A stretch of 50,951 nucleotides of DNA from Pseudomonas sp. RIT-PI-AD (GTDB taxonomy: Bacteria > Pseudomonadota > Gammaproteobacteria > Pseudomonadales > Pseudomonadaceae): positions 1 to 50,951 of the forward strand of contig NZ_JANZKU010000029.1 of NCBI RefSeq assembly GCF_025642785.1, written 5' to 3'. Below, in pieces: positions 1 to 8,732 of the stretch; the stretch's first letter is position 1; each line of letters begins with the position of its first letter. Position numbers and translations under genes: made by a program. The notes under the pieces are model-generated. The model was not told where the DNA came from, did not search any database, and was given only the letters and a program-made list of their open reading frames with translations.

Positions 1-1
1 C

Positions 2-2695
2 GCCCGCGGCACCTATGCCGACGGCTCGGCCTTCAGTGTCACCGGCGCCCTCAACCCGAACAACGATAGCCACGGCACCCACGTCACCGGCACCATGGGC
101 GCGGCCCGGGATGGCAGCGGCATGCATGGCGTGGCGTACAACGCGCAGATCTACGTCGCCAATACCAACCAGAACGACAGCTTCCTGTTCGGCCCCAACC
201 CCGACCCAGCTTATTTCAAGGCCGCGTACGGCGCCCTGGCCGACGCCGGGGTGCGCGCCATCAACAACAGCTGGGGCAGCCAGCCGCCGGACGTGACCTA
301 CGCCACCCTCGACGGCCTGCACGCGGCCTACGCCCAGCACTATGGCCGCGGCACCTGGCTGGACGAAGCGGCCGACGTCTCGCGCCAGGGTGTGATCAAC
401 GTCTTCAGCGCCGGCAATACCGGCTACGCCAATGCCAGCGTGCGGGCTTCGCTGCCCTACTTCGAGCCGGACCTGGAAGGCCACTGGCTGGCGGTGTCGG
501 GCCTCGATAGCGCCAACGGCCAACGCTACAACCAGTGCGGGATCGCCAAGTACTGGTGCATCACCACGCCAGGGCGGCTGATCAACAGCACCGTGCCGGG
601 CGATGATTACGCGATCAAGTCCGGTACCTCGATGGCCGCGCCCCACGCCACCGGCGCCCTGGCGCTGGTGATGGAGCGCTATCCGTACATGGACAACCAG
701 CAGGCGCTGCAAGTCCTGCTGACCACGGCGACCCAGCTCGATGGCTCGGTCACCCGGGCGCCCACCGACAGCGTGGGCTGGGGCGTGGCCAACCTGGAGC
801 GGGCGATGCGCGGTCCGGGCCAACTGCTCGGTTCCTTCGATGTCACGCTGGACGCGGGCCAGACGGACGTGTGGAGCAACGATATTTCCGATCAGGCGCT
901 GCTCCAGCGCCAGACCGAAGACAGCGCCGAACAGGCCGCGTGGCAGCGAACCCTGGCCAGCCGTGGCTGGCAGAACGGCCTCGACGACACCGCCAGCCAG
1001 CAGGACCGCAGCGACTATGCGGTGGGCACCGCTCGCGCCGCCGCCGCGGCACTGCGCCAGTACCAGGGCAGCCTGATCAAGTCCGGCGCCGGTCGACTGA
1101 TCCTGGAGGGCGACAACACCTACCGGGGCGGCACCTGGGTCAACGGCGGCCTGCTGTCGGTCAACGGTTCGCTCGTCTCGGCGGTGCAGGTCGACGCCGG
1201 CGGTACCCTGGGGGGCGATGGCCAGGTCGGCAGGCTGATCGCCCACAGCGGGGGACGCGTGGCACCGGGCAATTCCATCGGCACGCTGCGGGTGGCAGGT
1301 GACGTGGCCTTCGAGCCGGGTTCGACTTACGCGGTGGAGCTTTCGCCCACGGCCAGCGACCGTATCGTCGCCAGCGGCGGCGCCCGGGTAGCGGGCGCGA
1401 ACATGACCCTGGCGTTCGACGACACTCCCATCGCGCTGAACGCCACGCCGGGCCAGAGCCTGCTGGGTCGCCGATACAACCTGCTGCAGGCCGCCAACGG
1501 CATCGACGGCCAATTTGCCTCGGTGGCGTCCAGCACCCCCTTCCTGAGGGGCCGACTGGACACCGCGGCCCACGACGTCGTGCTCAGCGTCGAGCGCGCG
1601 GCCACCTTCGACAGCGTCGCGCGAACCCCCAACCAAGCCGCGGTCGCGACTGCCGCCGAGCGGTTGGGCGCTGGCCATCCGGTGTACGAGAATCTGTTGC
1701 TCGCCGGCAGCGCAGCGTCCGCGCGCGACAACCTGCAGCAGTTGTCCGGTGAGCTTTACCCGGCCATCGGGACGGCGCTGATCAACGACAGCCGCTCCGT
1801 GCGCGATGCCGTGGACGAGCGCCTGGGAGCCGGCGGATTAGGCGTCGATGCCGAGACCGCCGGGGCGGACAACCTGTGGCTCAAAGCCCTGGGGGCCTGG
1901 GGCAAGACCGATTCGCGCGGCGACACGGCCGGTTACACCACCTCGCTCGGCGGCCTGCTGGCCGGCGTCGACGGCGAGGTCGCCGAGGATACCCGCCTGG
2001 GCCTGCTCGCCGGCTACAGCGACAGCGGGCTGAACATGGGCTCCGGCACCCATTCCCAGGCGTCGGTGGACAGCTATCACCTGGGGGCTTACGTCGGCCA
2101 CGAAATCGGCGCGCTGCGCCTGACCTTCGGCGGCGCCTACAGCTGGCACCGCATCGATGCCAAGCGCGAGGTCCAGGTGGGCGGAGCCAGCGGCAGGGAA
2201 AAGACCACGCACGACGCGCAGTCCGCCCAGGCGTTCACCGAGGCGGCCTACCGCATCCGCTTGCAGCCGGCGACTCTCGAGCCTTTCGCCAACCTGGCCT
2301 ACGTGCGGCTGAATAGCGACGACTTCACCGAGAAAGGCGATGCCGCGGCATTGTCAGGCGGCGACGACACCCGCGACGCGGTGCTCGGCACCCTCGGCGT
2401 GCGCGCGCTGAAGACCATCGCCGTCGGCGACCGGCAGAACCTCGACCTGTCGGGCAGCCTCGGCTGGCAGCACGCCCTGAGCGACATCGACGCCGAACGG
2501 CACCTGGCTTTCGCCTCCGCCGACGCGGGCTTCGCCATCGAAAGCTCGCCCCTGGTACGCGATGCCGCCTTGGTCGGCGCCCACGCCAGCCTGGCGTTGA
2601 GCAAGGCGGCCAAGGTGAGCCTGGATTACAGCGGCCAACTGGCCAACCGGGAAAGAAGCCACGGCGTCGGGCTGAGCCTCAACTGGCAGTTCTGA
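2..2695 (+). CDS. Subtilisin-like autotransporter serine protease (5'-truncated by the window)
   Basis: The frame is open from base 2, so the start, signal peptide and probably the catalytic Asp lie outside the window. The visible 897 residues begin just before the catalytic His (SHGTHV, His codon at 71-73). The oxyanion Asn region (NNSWG) follows, then the catalytic Ser in GTSMAAPHATGA (Ser codon 629-631). After the S8 domain comes a helical, Gln/Ala-rich linker (about 880-1070), an autotransporter-associated beta-strand stalk (NTYRGGT, APGNSIGTL) and a C-terminal beta-barrel of about 275 residues ending in Phe. The family (SphB1, NalP, Ssp, EprS) secretes itself through the barrel (type V) and acts at or beyond the cell surface, often processing other exported proteins. 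It is followed after 88 bp by a clear paralogue. The substrate is unknown. Confidence 0.93.
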   Translation, partial: ARGTYADGSAFSVTGALNPNNDSHGTHVTGTMGAARDGSGMHGVAYNAQIYVANTNQNDSFLFGPNPDPAYFKAAYGALADAGVRAINNSWGSQPPDVTYATLDGLHAAYAQHYGRGTWLDEAADVSRQGVINVFSAGNTGYANASVRASLPYFEPDLEGHWLAVSGLDSANGQRYNQCGIAKYWCITTPGRLINSTVPGDDYAIKSGTSMAAPHATGALALVMERYPYMDNQQALQVLLTTATQLDGSVTRAPTDSVGWGVANLERAMRGPGQLLGSFDVTLDAGQTDVWSNDISDQALLQRQTEDSAEQAAWQRTLASRGWQNGLDDTASQQDRSDYAVGTARAAAAALRQYQGSLIKSGAGRLILEGDNTYRGGTWVNGGLLSVNGSLVSAVQVDAGGTLGGDGQVGRLIAHSGGRVAPGNSIGTLRVAGDVAFEPGSTYAVELSPTASDRIVASGGARVAGANMTLAFDDTPIALNATPGQSLLGRRYNLLQAANGIDGQFASVASSTPFLRGRLDTAAHDVVLSVERAATFDSVARTPNQAAVATAAERLGAGHPVYENLLLAGSAASARDNLQQLSGELYPAIGTALINDSRSVRDAVDERLGAGGLGVDAETAGADNLWLKALGAWGKTDSRGDTAGYTTSLGGLLAGVDGEVAEDTRLGLLAGYSDSGLNMGSGTHSQASVDSYHLGAYVGHEIGALRLTFGGAYSWHRIDAKREVQVGGASGREKTTHDAQSAQAFTEAAYRIRLQPATLEPFANLAYVRLNSDDFTEKGDAAALSGGDDTRDAVLGTLGVRALKTIAVGDRQNLDLSGSLGWQHALSDIDAERHLAFASADAGFAIESSPLVRDAALVGAHASLALSKAAKVSLDYSGQLANRERSHGVGLSLNWQF

Positions 2696-2723
2696 GCCAG
2701 AACATTCGAATCCACAGTAAACA

Positions 2724-2755
2724 ACGCGCTTGCAAAAGCAGGCGCGTGGCGTTTT
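2724..2755 (+). terminator. Hairpin terminator between the two autotransporter genes
   Basis: ACGCGC (2724-2729) pairs with GCGCGT (2742-2747). The stem continues inward through a U-G pair and TGC/GCA, closing on an AAAA loop. A short GTTTT run follows at about 2751-2755. It begins 28 bp after the upstream stop codon, so it could end that transcript or reduce read-through into the second protease gene. The U-tract is short, so termination may be partial. Confidence 0.55.
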
Positions 2756-2783
2756 GCGTGCGTTAACTAAGGACGGTAGTTTC

Positions 2784-5700
2784 ATGAAAGATGTGTTGAA
2801 AACCCGACAGGCTCCTGTCAGCTCCATTCGCCAATCCATCCGCGCGATCAACCGTGCCTCCTGCGGCGCGTTGGCCTGCTACCTCGCCACCTTGGGCGCG
2901 GCCCAGGCCGCGCCCTACGTCGAAGCAGGCCAGGCCGGCAACGCCGCCAGCTGGCGCAGCGCCGAATTCAATGCCGACTGGGGGCTGGGCGCCATCCACG
3001 CCGACCAGGCCTATGCGGGCGGCTACACCGGCCGGGACGTCAAGCTGGGGATCTTCGATCAGCCGGTGTACGCCGCGCATCCGGAGTTCGCCGGCCCCGA
3101 CAAGGTGGTCAACCTGGTGACCAGCGGCATCCGCGAATACACCGACCCCTACATCCCGGTGCACGCCGGCGATCCGTTCCGCTACGACGGCTCGCCGAGC
3201 CTGGACTCCAACGGCAAGCTGGGTAACCACGGCACCCACGTGGGCGGCATCGCCGCCGGCAGCCGCGACGGCGGCCCGATGCATGGCGTGGCCTTCGACG
3301 CGCAGATCATCAGCGCCGACAACGGCGACCCGGGCCCCGAGGACGGCATCGTGCTGGGCAACGACGGCGCGGTATACCAGGCCGGCTGGAACGCGCTGAT
3401 CGACAGCGGCGCGCGGATCATCAACAACAGTTGGGGCATCGGCATCACCGACCGGTTCGACGAGGGCGGCAAGGACCCGGCCTTCCCGCACTTCACCGTG
3501 CAGGACGCCCAGTTGCAGTTCGATCAGATCCGGCAGATCCTCGGCACCCGTCCGGGCGGCGCCTATCAGGGCGCCATCGACGCCGCCCGCAGCGGGGTGG
3601 TGACGATCTTCGCGGCTGGCAACGATTACAACCTGAACAACCCCGATGCCATGGCCGGGCTGGGCTATTTCGTCCCGGAGATCGCCCCCAACTGGCTGAC
3701 CGTGGCCGCCCTGCAACAGAACCCGGACGCCGCCGCGGCCGCCTCCACCCCCTACATCCTCAGCACCTTCTCGTCGCGCTGCGGCTATACCGCCAGCTTC
3801 TGCGTGTCGGCCCCGGGCACGCGCATCTACAGCTCGGTGCTCAACGGCACCAGCCTGGAAAACCTGACCGTCGGCTGGGCCAACAAGAACGGTACCTCCA
3901 TGGCCGCGCCGCACGCCGCGGGCAGCATGGCGGTGCTCATGGAGCGCTTCCCGTACATGAGCGGCGCGCAGGTGGCCAGCGTATTGAGGACCACCGCCAC
4001 CGACCTCGGCGCCCCCGGCGTCGACGCGCTGTACGGCTGGGGCATGATCGACCTGGGCAAGGCCATCGGCGGCCCGGGCATGTTCGTCACCGAGGCGGAC
4101 ATCCCGGCCGAGTTCCGCATCGACGGCGCCTACGGCGACAGCCAGTTCGTCGTCGATCTCCCCGGCGTCGGCGCCGTGGTCGATGCCGGCAAGCCCACGC
4201 AGCGCACCTGCAGCGGCCCGCAATGCGGGCTGGACGTGTGGAGCAACGCCATCGCCGGGCACGGCGGCCTGACCAAGCAAGGCATCGGCACCCTGGTGCT
4301 GACCGGCACCAGCACCTACAGCGGCCCGACCCTGGTCAACCAGGGGCGCCTGGCCGTCGACGGTTCGCTGGTCTCGGCGGTGACGGTCAACGACAGCGGC
4401 GTGTTGAGCGGCACCGGTCGCGTCGGTTCGCTGACCGCCCACCGCGGCGCGTTCGTCGCCCCGGGCAACTCCATCGGCACCCTGCAGGTGACCGGCGACC
4501 TCGACCTGGCGCCCGGCTCGACCTACGCGGTCGAACTCTCCTCCCGCGAAAGCGACCGCATCGTCGCTGGCGGGCGGGCCCGGGTGGACGGCGCCAACCT
4601 GGCGATGGCCCTGGAATACGATGCCTCGCTGCTGAACGCCCGCCCGACCAGCAGCGTGCTCGGCCAGCGGTTCGACGTGCTGCAAGCCGCCGGGGGCGTC
4701 CAGGGTCGGTTCGGCTCGGTGTTGGCGGACTACGCGTTCCTGACCGGCGACCTGGTCTACACCGGCACCGGCATGAGCCTGGCCGTCGAGCGCAATGGCG
4801 ACAGCTTCGCCAGTGCCGCGCAGACGTCCAACCAGCGCAGCGTGGCGGAGGCCGCGGAAGGGTTGGGCGCGGGCAACGCGGTCTACGAGAGCGTGCTGTT
4901 GAGCCGGGATGCCGCCACCGCCCGCCGGGCGTACACGCAGTTGTCGGGCGAAGTGCATCCGGCCATCGCCACGCAACTGATCAACGACAGCCGGCAGTTG
5001 CGCGAGGCGGTGGGCGATCGCCTGCGGGTCGAGGGGCTGTACGACCAGCCGGCGCCGAACAGCGACGACAACAACGTCTGGGTCAAGGCGCTGGGTGCCT
5101 GGGGCAAGAACTCCGGCAGCAGCGACGGCGCCAGTTCCACCTCATCCCTGGGCGGCTTGCTCGCGGGTGTCGACGGCCTGATCGGCGACCACACCCGCCT
5201 GGGGGCGATGGCCGGTTACAGCGACACGTCGCTGGGCCTGGGCGACGACACCCACTCGCATGCCTCGGCGGACAGCTACCACCTGGGCGCGTACATCGGC
5301 CACGAAAAGGGCGCCCTGCGCCTGACCGCGGGCGCGTCCCACAGCTGGCACCGCATCGACGTCAAGCGCGACCTGCAATTCGGCGCATTTTCCGATCGCC
5401 AGAAGGTCAAGCGTGACGCGCAGTCGACCCAGGTCTTCACCGAAGCCGCCTACCGCCTGGACCTGCGGCCGCTGGCCGTGGAGCCGTTCGCCAACCTGGC
5501 TTACGTGCATCTGGACAGTGACGACTTCACCGAGAAAGGCGGCGCCACCGCGCTCAAGGGCGGCGACGACAGCCGTGACGCCGTGCTCTCGACCCTGGGC
5601 CTGCGGGCCGGCAACCGCTTCAACCTCAACGACACGCAGAAGCTGGACGTTTCGGGCACCCTGGGCTGGCAGCACAACCTGAGCGATATCTCGTCCGAAC

Positions 5701-5897
5701 AGCACCTGGCGTTCGCCAGCGGGGTGAATGACTTCACCGCGCGAGGCGTCTCGATGGATCGCGACGCCGCCGTGGTCGGCGCCCGCGCCAGCCTGGCCTT
5801 GAGCCAGGATGCGCGGGTCAACCTGGACTACAACGGCTTGCTGGGCGCGCGCGACAAGACCCACGGCGTGGGCTTGTCGCTGGACTGGCGGTTCTGA
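2784..5897 (+). CDS. Subtilisin-like autotransporter serine protease, complete paralogue
   Basis: 1037 residues from the ATG at 2784, preceded by AAGGA; an in-frame TTG 54 bp upstream has weaker support. A long signal peptide of about 40 residues ends near AQA-AP. The S8 triad is Asp92 (LGIFDQP), His149 (NHGTHVGG) and Ser372 (NGTSMAAPHAAG). A beta-strand stalk with APGNSIGTL follows, then a C-terminal barrel from about residue 764 ending in Phe. The role is a self-exporting surface or secreted protease. Stalk and barrel are strikingly similar to the upstream gene. However, the helical linker found there between the protease and the stalk is missing, and a short segment with a Cys pair (TCSGPQCG) stands in its place. 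This suggests duplication followed by divergence of the passenger. The substrate cannot be read from the sequence. Confidence 0.95.
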   Translation: MKDVLKTRQAPVSSIRQSIRAINRASCGALACYLATLGAAQAAPYVEAGQAGNAASWRSAEFNADWGLGAIHADQAYAGGYTGRDVKLGIFDQPVYAAHPEFAGPDKVVNLVTSGIREYTDPYIPVHAGDPFRYDGSPSLDSNGKLGNHGTHVGGIAAGSRDGGPMHGVAFDAQIISADNGDPGPEDGIVLGNDGAVYQAGWNALIDSGARIINNSWGIGITDRFDEGGKDPAFPHFTVQDAQLQFDQIRQILGTRPGGAYQGAIDAARSGVVTIFAAGNDYNLNNPDAMAGLGYFVPEIAPNWLTVAALQQNPDAAAAASTPYILSTFSSRCGYTASFCVSAPGTRIYSSVLNGTSLENLTVGWANKNGTSMAAPHAAGSMAVLMERFPYMSGAQVASVLRTTATDLGAPGVDALYGWGMIDLGKAIGGPGMFVTEADIPAEFRIDGAYGDSQFVVDLPGVGAVVDAGKPTQRTCSGPQCGLDVWSNAIAGHGGLTKQGIGTLVLTGTSTYSGPTLVNQGRLAVDGSLVSAVTVNDSGVLSGTGRVGSLTAHRGAFVAPGNSIGTLQVTGDLDLAPGSTYAVELSSRESDRIVAGGRARVDGANLAMALEYDASLLNARPTSSVLGQRFDVLQAAGGVQGRFGSVLADYAFLTGDLVYTGTGMSLAVERNGDSFASAAQTSNQRSVAEAAEGLGAGNAVYESVLLSRDAATARRAYTQLSGEVHPAIATQLINDSRQLREAVGDRLRVEGLYDQPAPNSDDNNVWVKALGAWGKNSGSSDGASSTSSLGGLLAGVDGLIGDHTRLGAMAGYSDTSLGLGDDTHSHASADSYHLGAYIGHEKGALRLTAGASHSWHRIDVKRDLQFGAFSDRQKVKRDAQSTQVFTEAAYRLDLRPLAVEPFANLAYVHLDSDDFTEKGGATALKGGDDSRDAVLSTLGLRAGNRFNLNDTQKLDVSGTLGWQHNLSDISSEQHLAFASGVNDFTARGVSMDRDAAVVGARASLALSQDARVNLDYNGLLGARDKTHGVGLSLDWRF

Positions 5898-5964
5898 CCG
5901 GCCGGTGGCCTCGTCCGTCATCGACACCGAGACGGACAGACCTGTAGCCCCGCGCAGCCAACGG

Positions 5965-5990
5965 GCTGCCTGGGAGTAGTCCCAGGCAGC
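5965..5990 (+). repeat. Perfect stem-loop downstream of the second autotransporter
   Basis: GCTGCCTGGGA (5965-5975) and its exact reverse complement (5980-5990) enclose a 4-base loop. There is no T-run after it. It sits 67 bp after the stop codon and just before a strong terminator, so it may be a 3' stabilising or pausing structure. Confidence 0.55.
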
Positions 5991-6003
5991 TCCCGATCCG
6001 GGG

Positions 6004-6038
6004 AATGGCGAAACGAACTTCTCGTTTCGCCATTTTTT
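6004..6038 (+). terminator. Strong intrinsic terminator of the autotransporter locus
   Basis: AATGGCGAAACGA (6004-6016) is followed by a 5-base loop, its perfect 13-base reverse complement (6022-6034) and an uninterrupted T-run (6033-6038). This is a textbook rho-independent terminator for plus-strand transcription. Confidence 0.9.
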
Positions 6039-6399
6039 TGCTCGACCTCCCGGCGGGCTGGACCCGGCGACTGCACCCCGGGTGCGTCCCTGGCCAGCGC
6101 AGGCTCCCTCCGCCGCAAGCGCCAGGCCTACCCCAGGGTTTCCGCGCGCGCAGGCGGTGCTTGGAACCCACGTGCGTCGGTACAACGGGTGAACGCTTCT
6201 CCCCCACCCGCTTTGCCCGCCCGGCCTCCGCCCGTTGGCGTTCCGGGCAGCGACCGGACCCTGATAAGGCCGTTCTCGCGTCCAAGGCTTCCGTGCCCGC
6301 CCAGTGGCGCTCGCCCGCCATCCTGCCCGAGGCGACACGGGCGGAGCCACGGCCCCATTCTCGCCGCCTCGAAACCGATCCCAGGCTGGCTCCGCCCCC
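6039..6399. other. Intergenic stretch with no recognisable gene
   Basis: GC-rich DNA between the autotransporter terminator and the convergent aldo/keto reductase gene. Long open frames cross it on both strands, but they run on antisense through the reductase and have no recognisable domains. I see no RNA gene or mobile element. Confidence 0.5.
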
Positions 6400-7224
6400 T
6401 CAGATCATCGCCAGCGGCCGCTTGCGGGTCGGCGCCGGAAAGGCCTGGTCCAGCGTCGCCATATCCTCGGCGCTCAAACGCAGGTCCGCGGCGGCGGCGT
6501 TCTGCTTCAGGTGCAGCGGATCGACCGCCTTGGGGATGGCGATCACTCCGTCGCCGCGCAGCACCCAGGCCAGCGCCACCTGGGCCGGCGTGGCGTCCTG
6601 GCGGCGGGCCACCTCGAGCAGGGCCGGATGTTCCAGCAGACGACTGCCCTGCCCCACCGGGCAGTACGCCATCAGCGGCAATCCCTGGCGGCGCTGCCAG
6701 GGCAGCAGGTCGAACTCGATGCCGCGCGCCTCCGGGTTGTACAGCACCTGGTTCGCCGCGCAATCCGGCGCATCCAGCTCTTGCAGGTCGTCGAGGTCGA
6801 AGTTGGACACGCCCCAGCGGCGGATCTTGCCTTGCTCGCGCAGACGCTCGAAGGCCTCCAGGGTTTCCGCCAGCGGGTATTCGCCGCGCCAGTGCAGCAG
6901 GTACAGGTCGAGGTAGTCGGTGCCCAGGCGCCGCAGGCTGTCCTCGCAGGCCTTCGGCAGGCTGTCGCGGCCGGCGTGCCAGGGGTAGGCCTTGCTGACC
7001 AGGAACACCTGCTCGCGGCGTCCGCCGATGGCCTCGCCCACCACGCGCTCCGCGCCGCCTTCGGCGTACATCTCGGCGGTGTCGATCAGGCTCATGCCCA
7101 GTTCGAGGCCCTCGCGCAAGGCGGTGACTTCGCGGACGCGCTGGTCTTGTCGCTCGCCCATGTGCCAGGTGCCTTGGCCGAGCAAGGGTACGGACTGGCC
7201 ATCCTTCAGGTTCAGGTAGCGCAT
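6400..7224 (-). CDS. Aldo/keto reductase
   Basis: 274 residues, a usual length for this NADPH-dependent (alpha/beta)8-barrel family that reduces aldehydes and ketones. The start is the ATG at 7222-7224, eight bases after AGGAGA; the longer open frame upstream has no ribosome site. Visible family features are the early GQGTWHMG motif, the Asp and Tyr of the tetrad in IDTAEMYAEG, the Lys in VSKAYPW, the His in LYLLHWRG, the NQVLYN segment, and a C-terminal cofactor region (AIPKAVDPLHLKQN) like that of DkgA/YdbC-type enzymes. It stands alone, divergent from an OpgC-like gene. The physiological substrate is unknown. Confidence 0.9.
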   Translation of the reverse strand: MRYLNLKDGQSVPLLGQGTWHMGERQDQRVREVTALREGLELGMSLIDTAEMYAEGGAERVVGEAIGGRREQVFLVSKAYPWHAGRDSLPKACEDSLRRLGTDYLDLYLLHWRGEYPLAETLEAFERLREQGKIRRWGVSNFDLDDLQELDAPDCAANQVLYNPEARGIEFDLLPWQRRQGLPLMAYCPVGQGSRLLEHPALLEVARRQDATPAQVALAWVLRGDGVIAIPKAVDPLHLKQNAAAADLRLSAEDMATLDQAFPAPTRKRPLAMI

Positions 7225-7534
7225 CGATATTCTCCTTGGGAAAGGCCCCGGAGTGGCGCGAAGCCGGGGCACTGGTGTAATGACGGCCGAGTCGCTTGGC
7301 GACCGGCCCCGGCCTGGGAAACGGCCGACGGCCGCGGGACCGGGTTCGAGCAGCCGCCCCGCCCCGCGACCTCGCTGAAATCTTTTGTATCCCGCCCGCC
7401 ATCCGCGAAACGTGCGCCGCCGCCGATAACCGCAGAACCGCGGCCATCGCGGATTGCAGGGGATCGCGACGTGCAAGTACCCTTCCGCCTTGCCGCCGAT
7501 CAAGCGCGGGAACCCTCATCGGCGGGACGACAGC
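7225..7534. other. Divergent intergenic region, no gene seen
   Basis: This 310 bp holds the promoters of the minus-strand reductase and the plus-strand OpgC-like gene. I could not identify convincing -35/-10 pairs or operators in it. Confidence 0.4.
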
Positions 7535-8686
7535 ATGCAAACCGGACGTGACCTTCGAATCGACTTTTTCCGTGGCCTGGCCCTGGTGTTCATCTTCTGG
7601 GACCACATCCCGCAGAACCCGCTCGGCCTGCTCACCCCACGCAACGTCGGTTTCAGCGATGCGGCGGAAATCTTCGTGTTCCTCGCCGGCTACGTCGCGG
7701 TGCTGGCCTACGGCAAGCTGCTGCTGCGCGACGGCTACGCCTTCGCCTGCCTGCGCATCCTGCGCCGGGTCTGGGTGCTCTACGTGGCGCACATCTTCCT
7801 GCTCGCGGTGCTCATGGGCATCGTGTTCTTCACCAACAGCCACGTGGAAACCCGCGACTTCATCGCCGAGATGGGCCTCGGGTATTTCCTCAGCGACCCG
7901 CAGCAGGCCTTGATCGACGAACTGCTGCTGCGCTTCAAGCCCAACCTGATGGACCCGCTGCCGCTGTACATCGTTCTGCTCATGGCCCTGCCGTTGATCC
8001 TGCCGGCCCTGTTGCGCCGGCCGTTGCAGACCTGCTGCCTGTCCCTGGCGATCTATCTGTGCGCGCCGCTGCTGCAATGGAATTTCGACGCCGCCAGCGG
8101 CGGCAAATGGTTCTTCAACCCCTGGGCCTGGCAGTTCCTCTTCGTGCTCGGCGGCGCGGCCGCCCTGCGCGCGCAACGGCGCGGCGAGCGCCAGGCAGCG
8201 CCGCGCCCGGCCTGGCGGCGACCGCTGTTCCTGGCCTGTGCCACCTACCTGGCAATCACCGGCCTGATCGCACTGTCCTGGAAATTCGTGGCCTGGCACG
8301 ATGCCTGGATGCCCCAGGCCCTGGCCAATGGGCTCTACCCGATCGACAAAACCAATCTCGCGCCGGCGCGCCTGCTGCACTTCCTCGCCCTCGCTCACTG
8401 CGTGGCGGCGCTCCTGCCCCAGGGCGACTGGCTGCGTCGCGGGCCGGCACGGGAGTTCGCCCGGATGGGCAGCTATTCGCTGGAAGTCTTCTGCCTAGGC
8501 GTGCTGCTCGCGCCCCTGGCGGACGCCGCCAGCACCCTGGCCGACGATCACCCGCTGGCGCAGATCGGCAGCGCCTTGGCCGGGCTCGGCCTGATGATGG
8601 CGCTGGCCGCCTGGCTCGACCTGAACAAGCGCCTCGGCGAACGACCGAGAACGCCGCCCTTGCGCGAGCGCTTGCAGCCAACCTGA
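7535..8686 (+). CDS. OpgC-like integral membrane acyltransferase
   Basis: 383 residues, almost entirely hydrophobic helices (about ten). The N-terminus DLRIDFFRGLALVFIFWDH matches OpgC-domain proteins, which are acyltransferase-3-like inner-membrane enzymes. In E. coli OpgC succinylates osmoregulated periplasmic glucans; many proteobacterial members modify other envelope glycans. The start is the ATG at 7535, where family similarity begins; the ribosome site (GGGA, about 10 bp upstream) is weak. The open frame extends 27 codons further upstream without family support. There is no opgG or opgH next to it, so the acceptor glycan is not shown by context. Confidence 0.8.
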   Translation: MQTGRDLRIDFFRGLALVFIFWDHIPQNPLGLLTPRNVGFSDAAEIFVFLAGYVAVLAYGKLLLRDGYAFACLRILRRVWVLYVAHIFLLAVLMGIVFFTNSHVETRDFIAEMGLGYFLSDPQQALIDELLLRFKPNLMDPLPLYIVLLMALPLILPALLRRPLQTCCLSLAIYLCAPLLQWNFDAASGGKWFFNPWAWQFLFVLGGAAALRAQRRGERQAAPRPAWRRPLFLACATYLAITGLIALSWKFVAWHDAWMPQALANGLYPIDKTNLAPARLLHFLALAHCVAALLPQGDWLRRGPAREFARMGSYSLEVFCLGVLLAPLADAASTLADDHPLAQIGSALAGLGLMMALAAWLDLNKRLGERPRTPPLRERLQPT

Positions 8687-8690
8687 ACGG

Positions 8691-8723
8691 AAATACAAAG
8701 GGGCGTCGCGGACGCGGCGCCCC
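8691..8723 (-). terminator. Terminator of the amino-acid permease gene
   Basis: GGGGCGTCGC (8700-8709) pairs with GCGGCGCCCC (8714-8723) around a 4-base loop, with one wobble. Read on the minus strand it is followed by TTTGTATTT. The OpgC-like gene ends at 8686, so the same hairpin may limit rightward transcription, although the plus side has no T-run. Confidence 0.6.
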
Positions 8724-8732
8724 TGTCGCGGG

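Noticed and set aside
2763-4976. Long minus-strand open frame (737 codons) opposite the second autotransporter
   Set aside because: It is the exact antisense of a well-supported protease gene, has biased low-complexity Arg/Gly/Ala/His composition and no motif; typical of high-GC coding DNA.
6005-6998. Plus-strand open frames across the spacer and the aldo/keto reductase
   Set aside because: They start inside the terminator or spacer and are antisense to the reductase, with Arg/Pro-rich sequence only.
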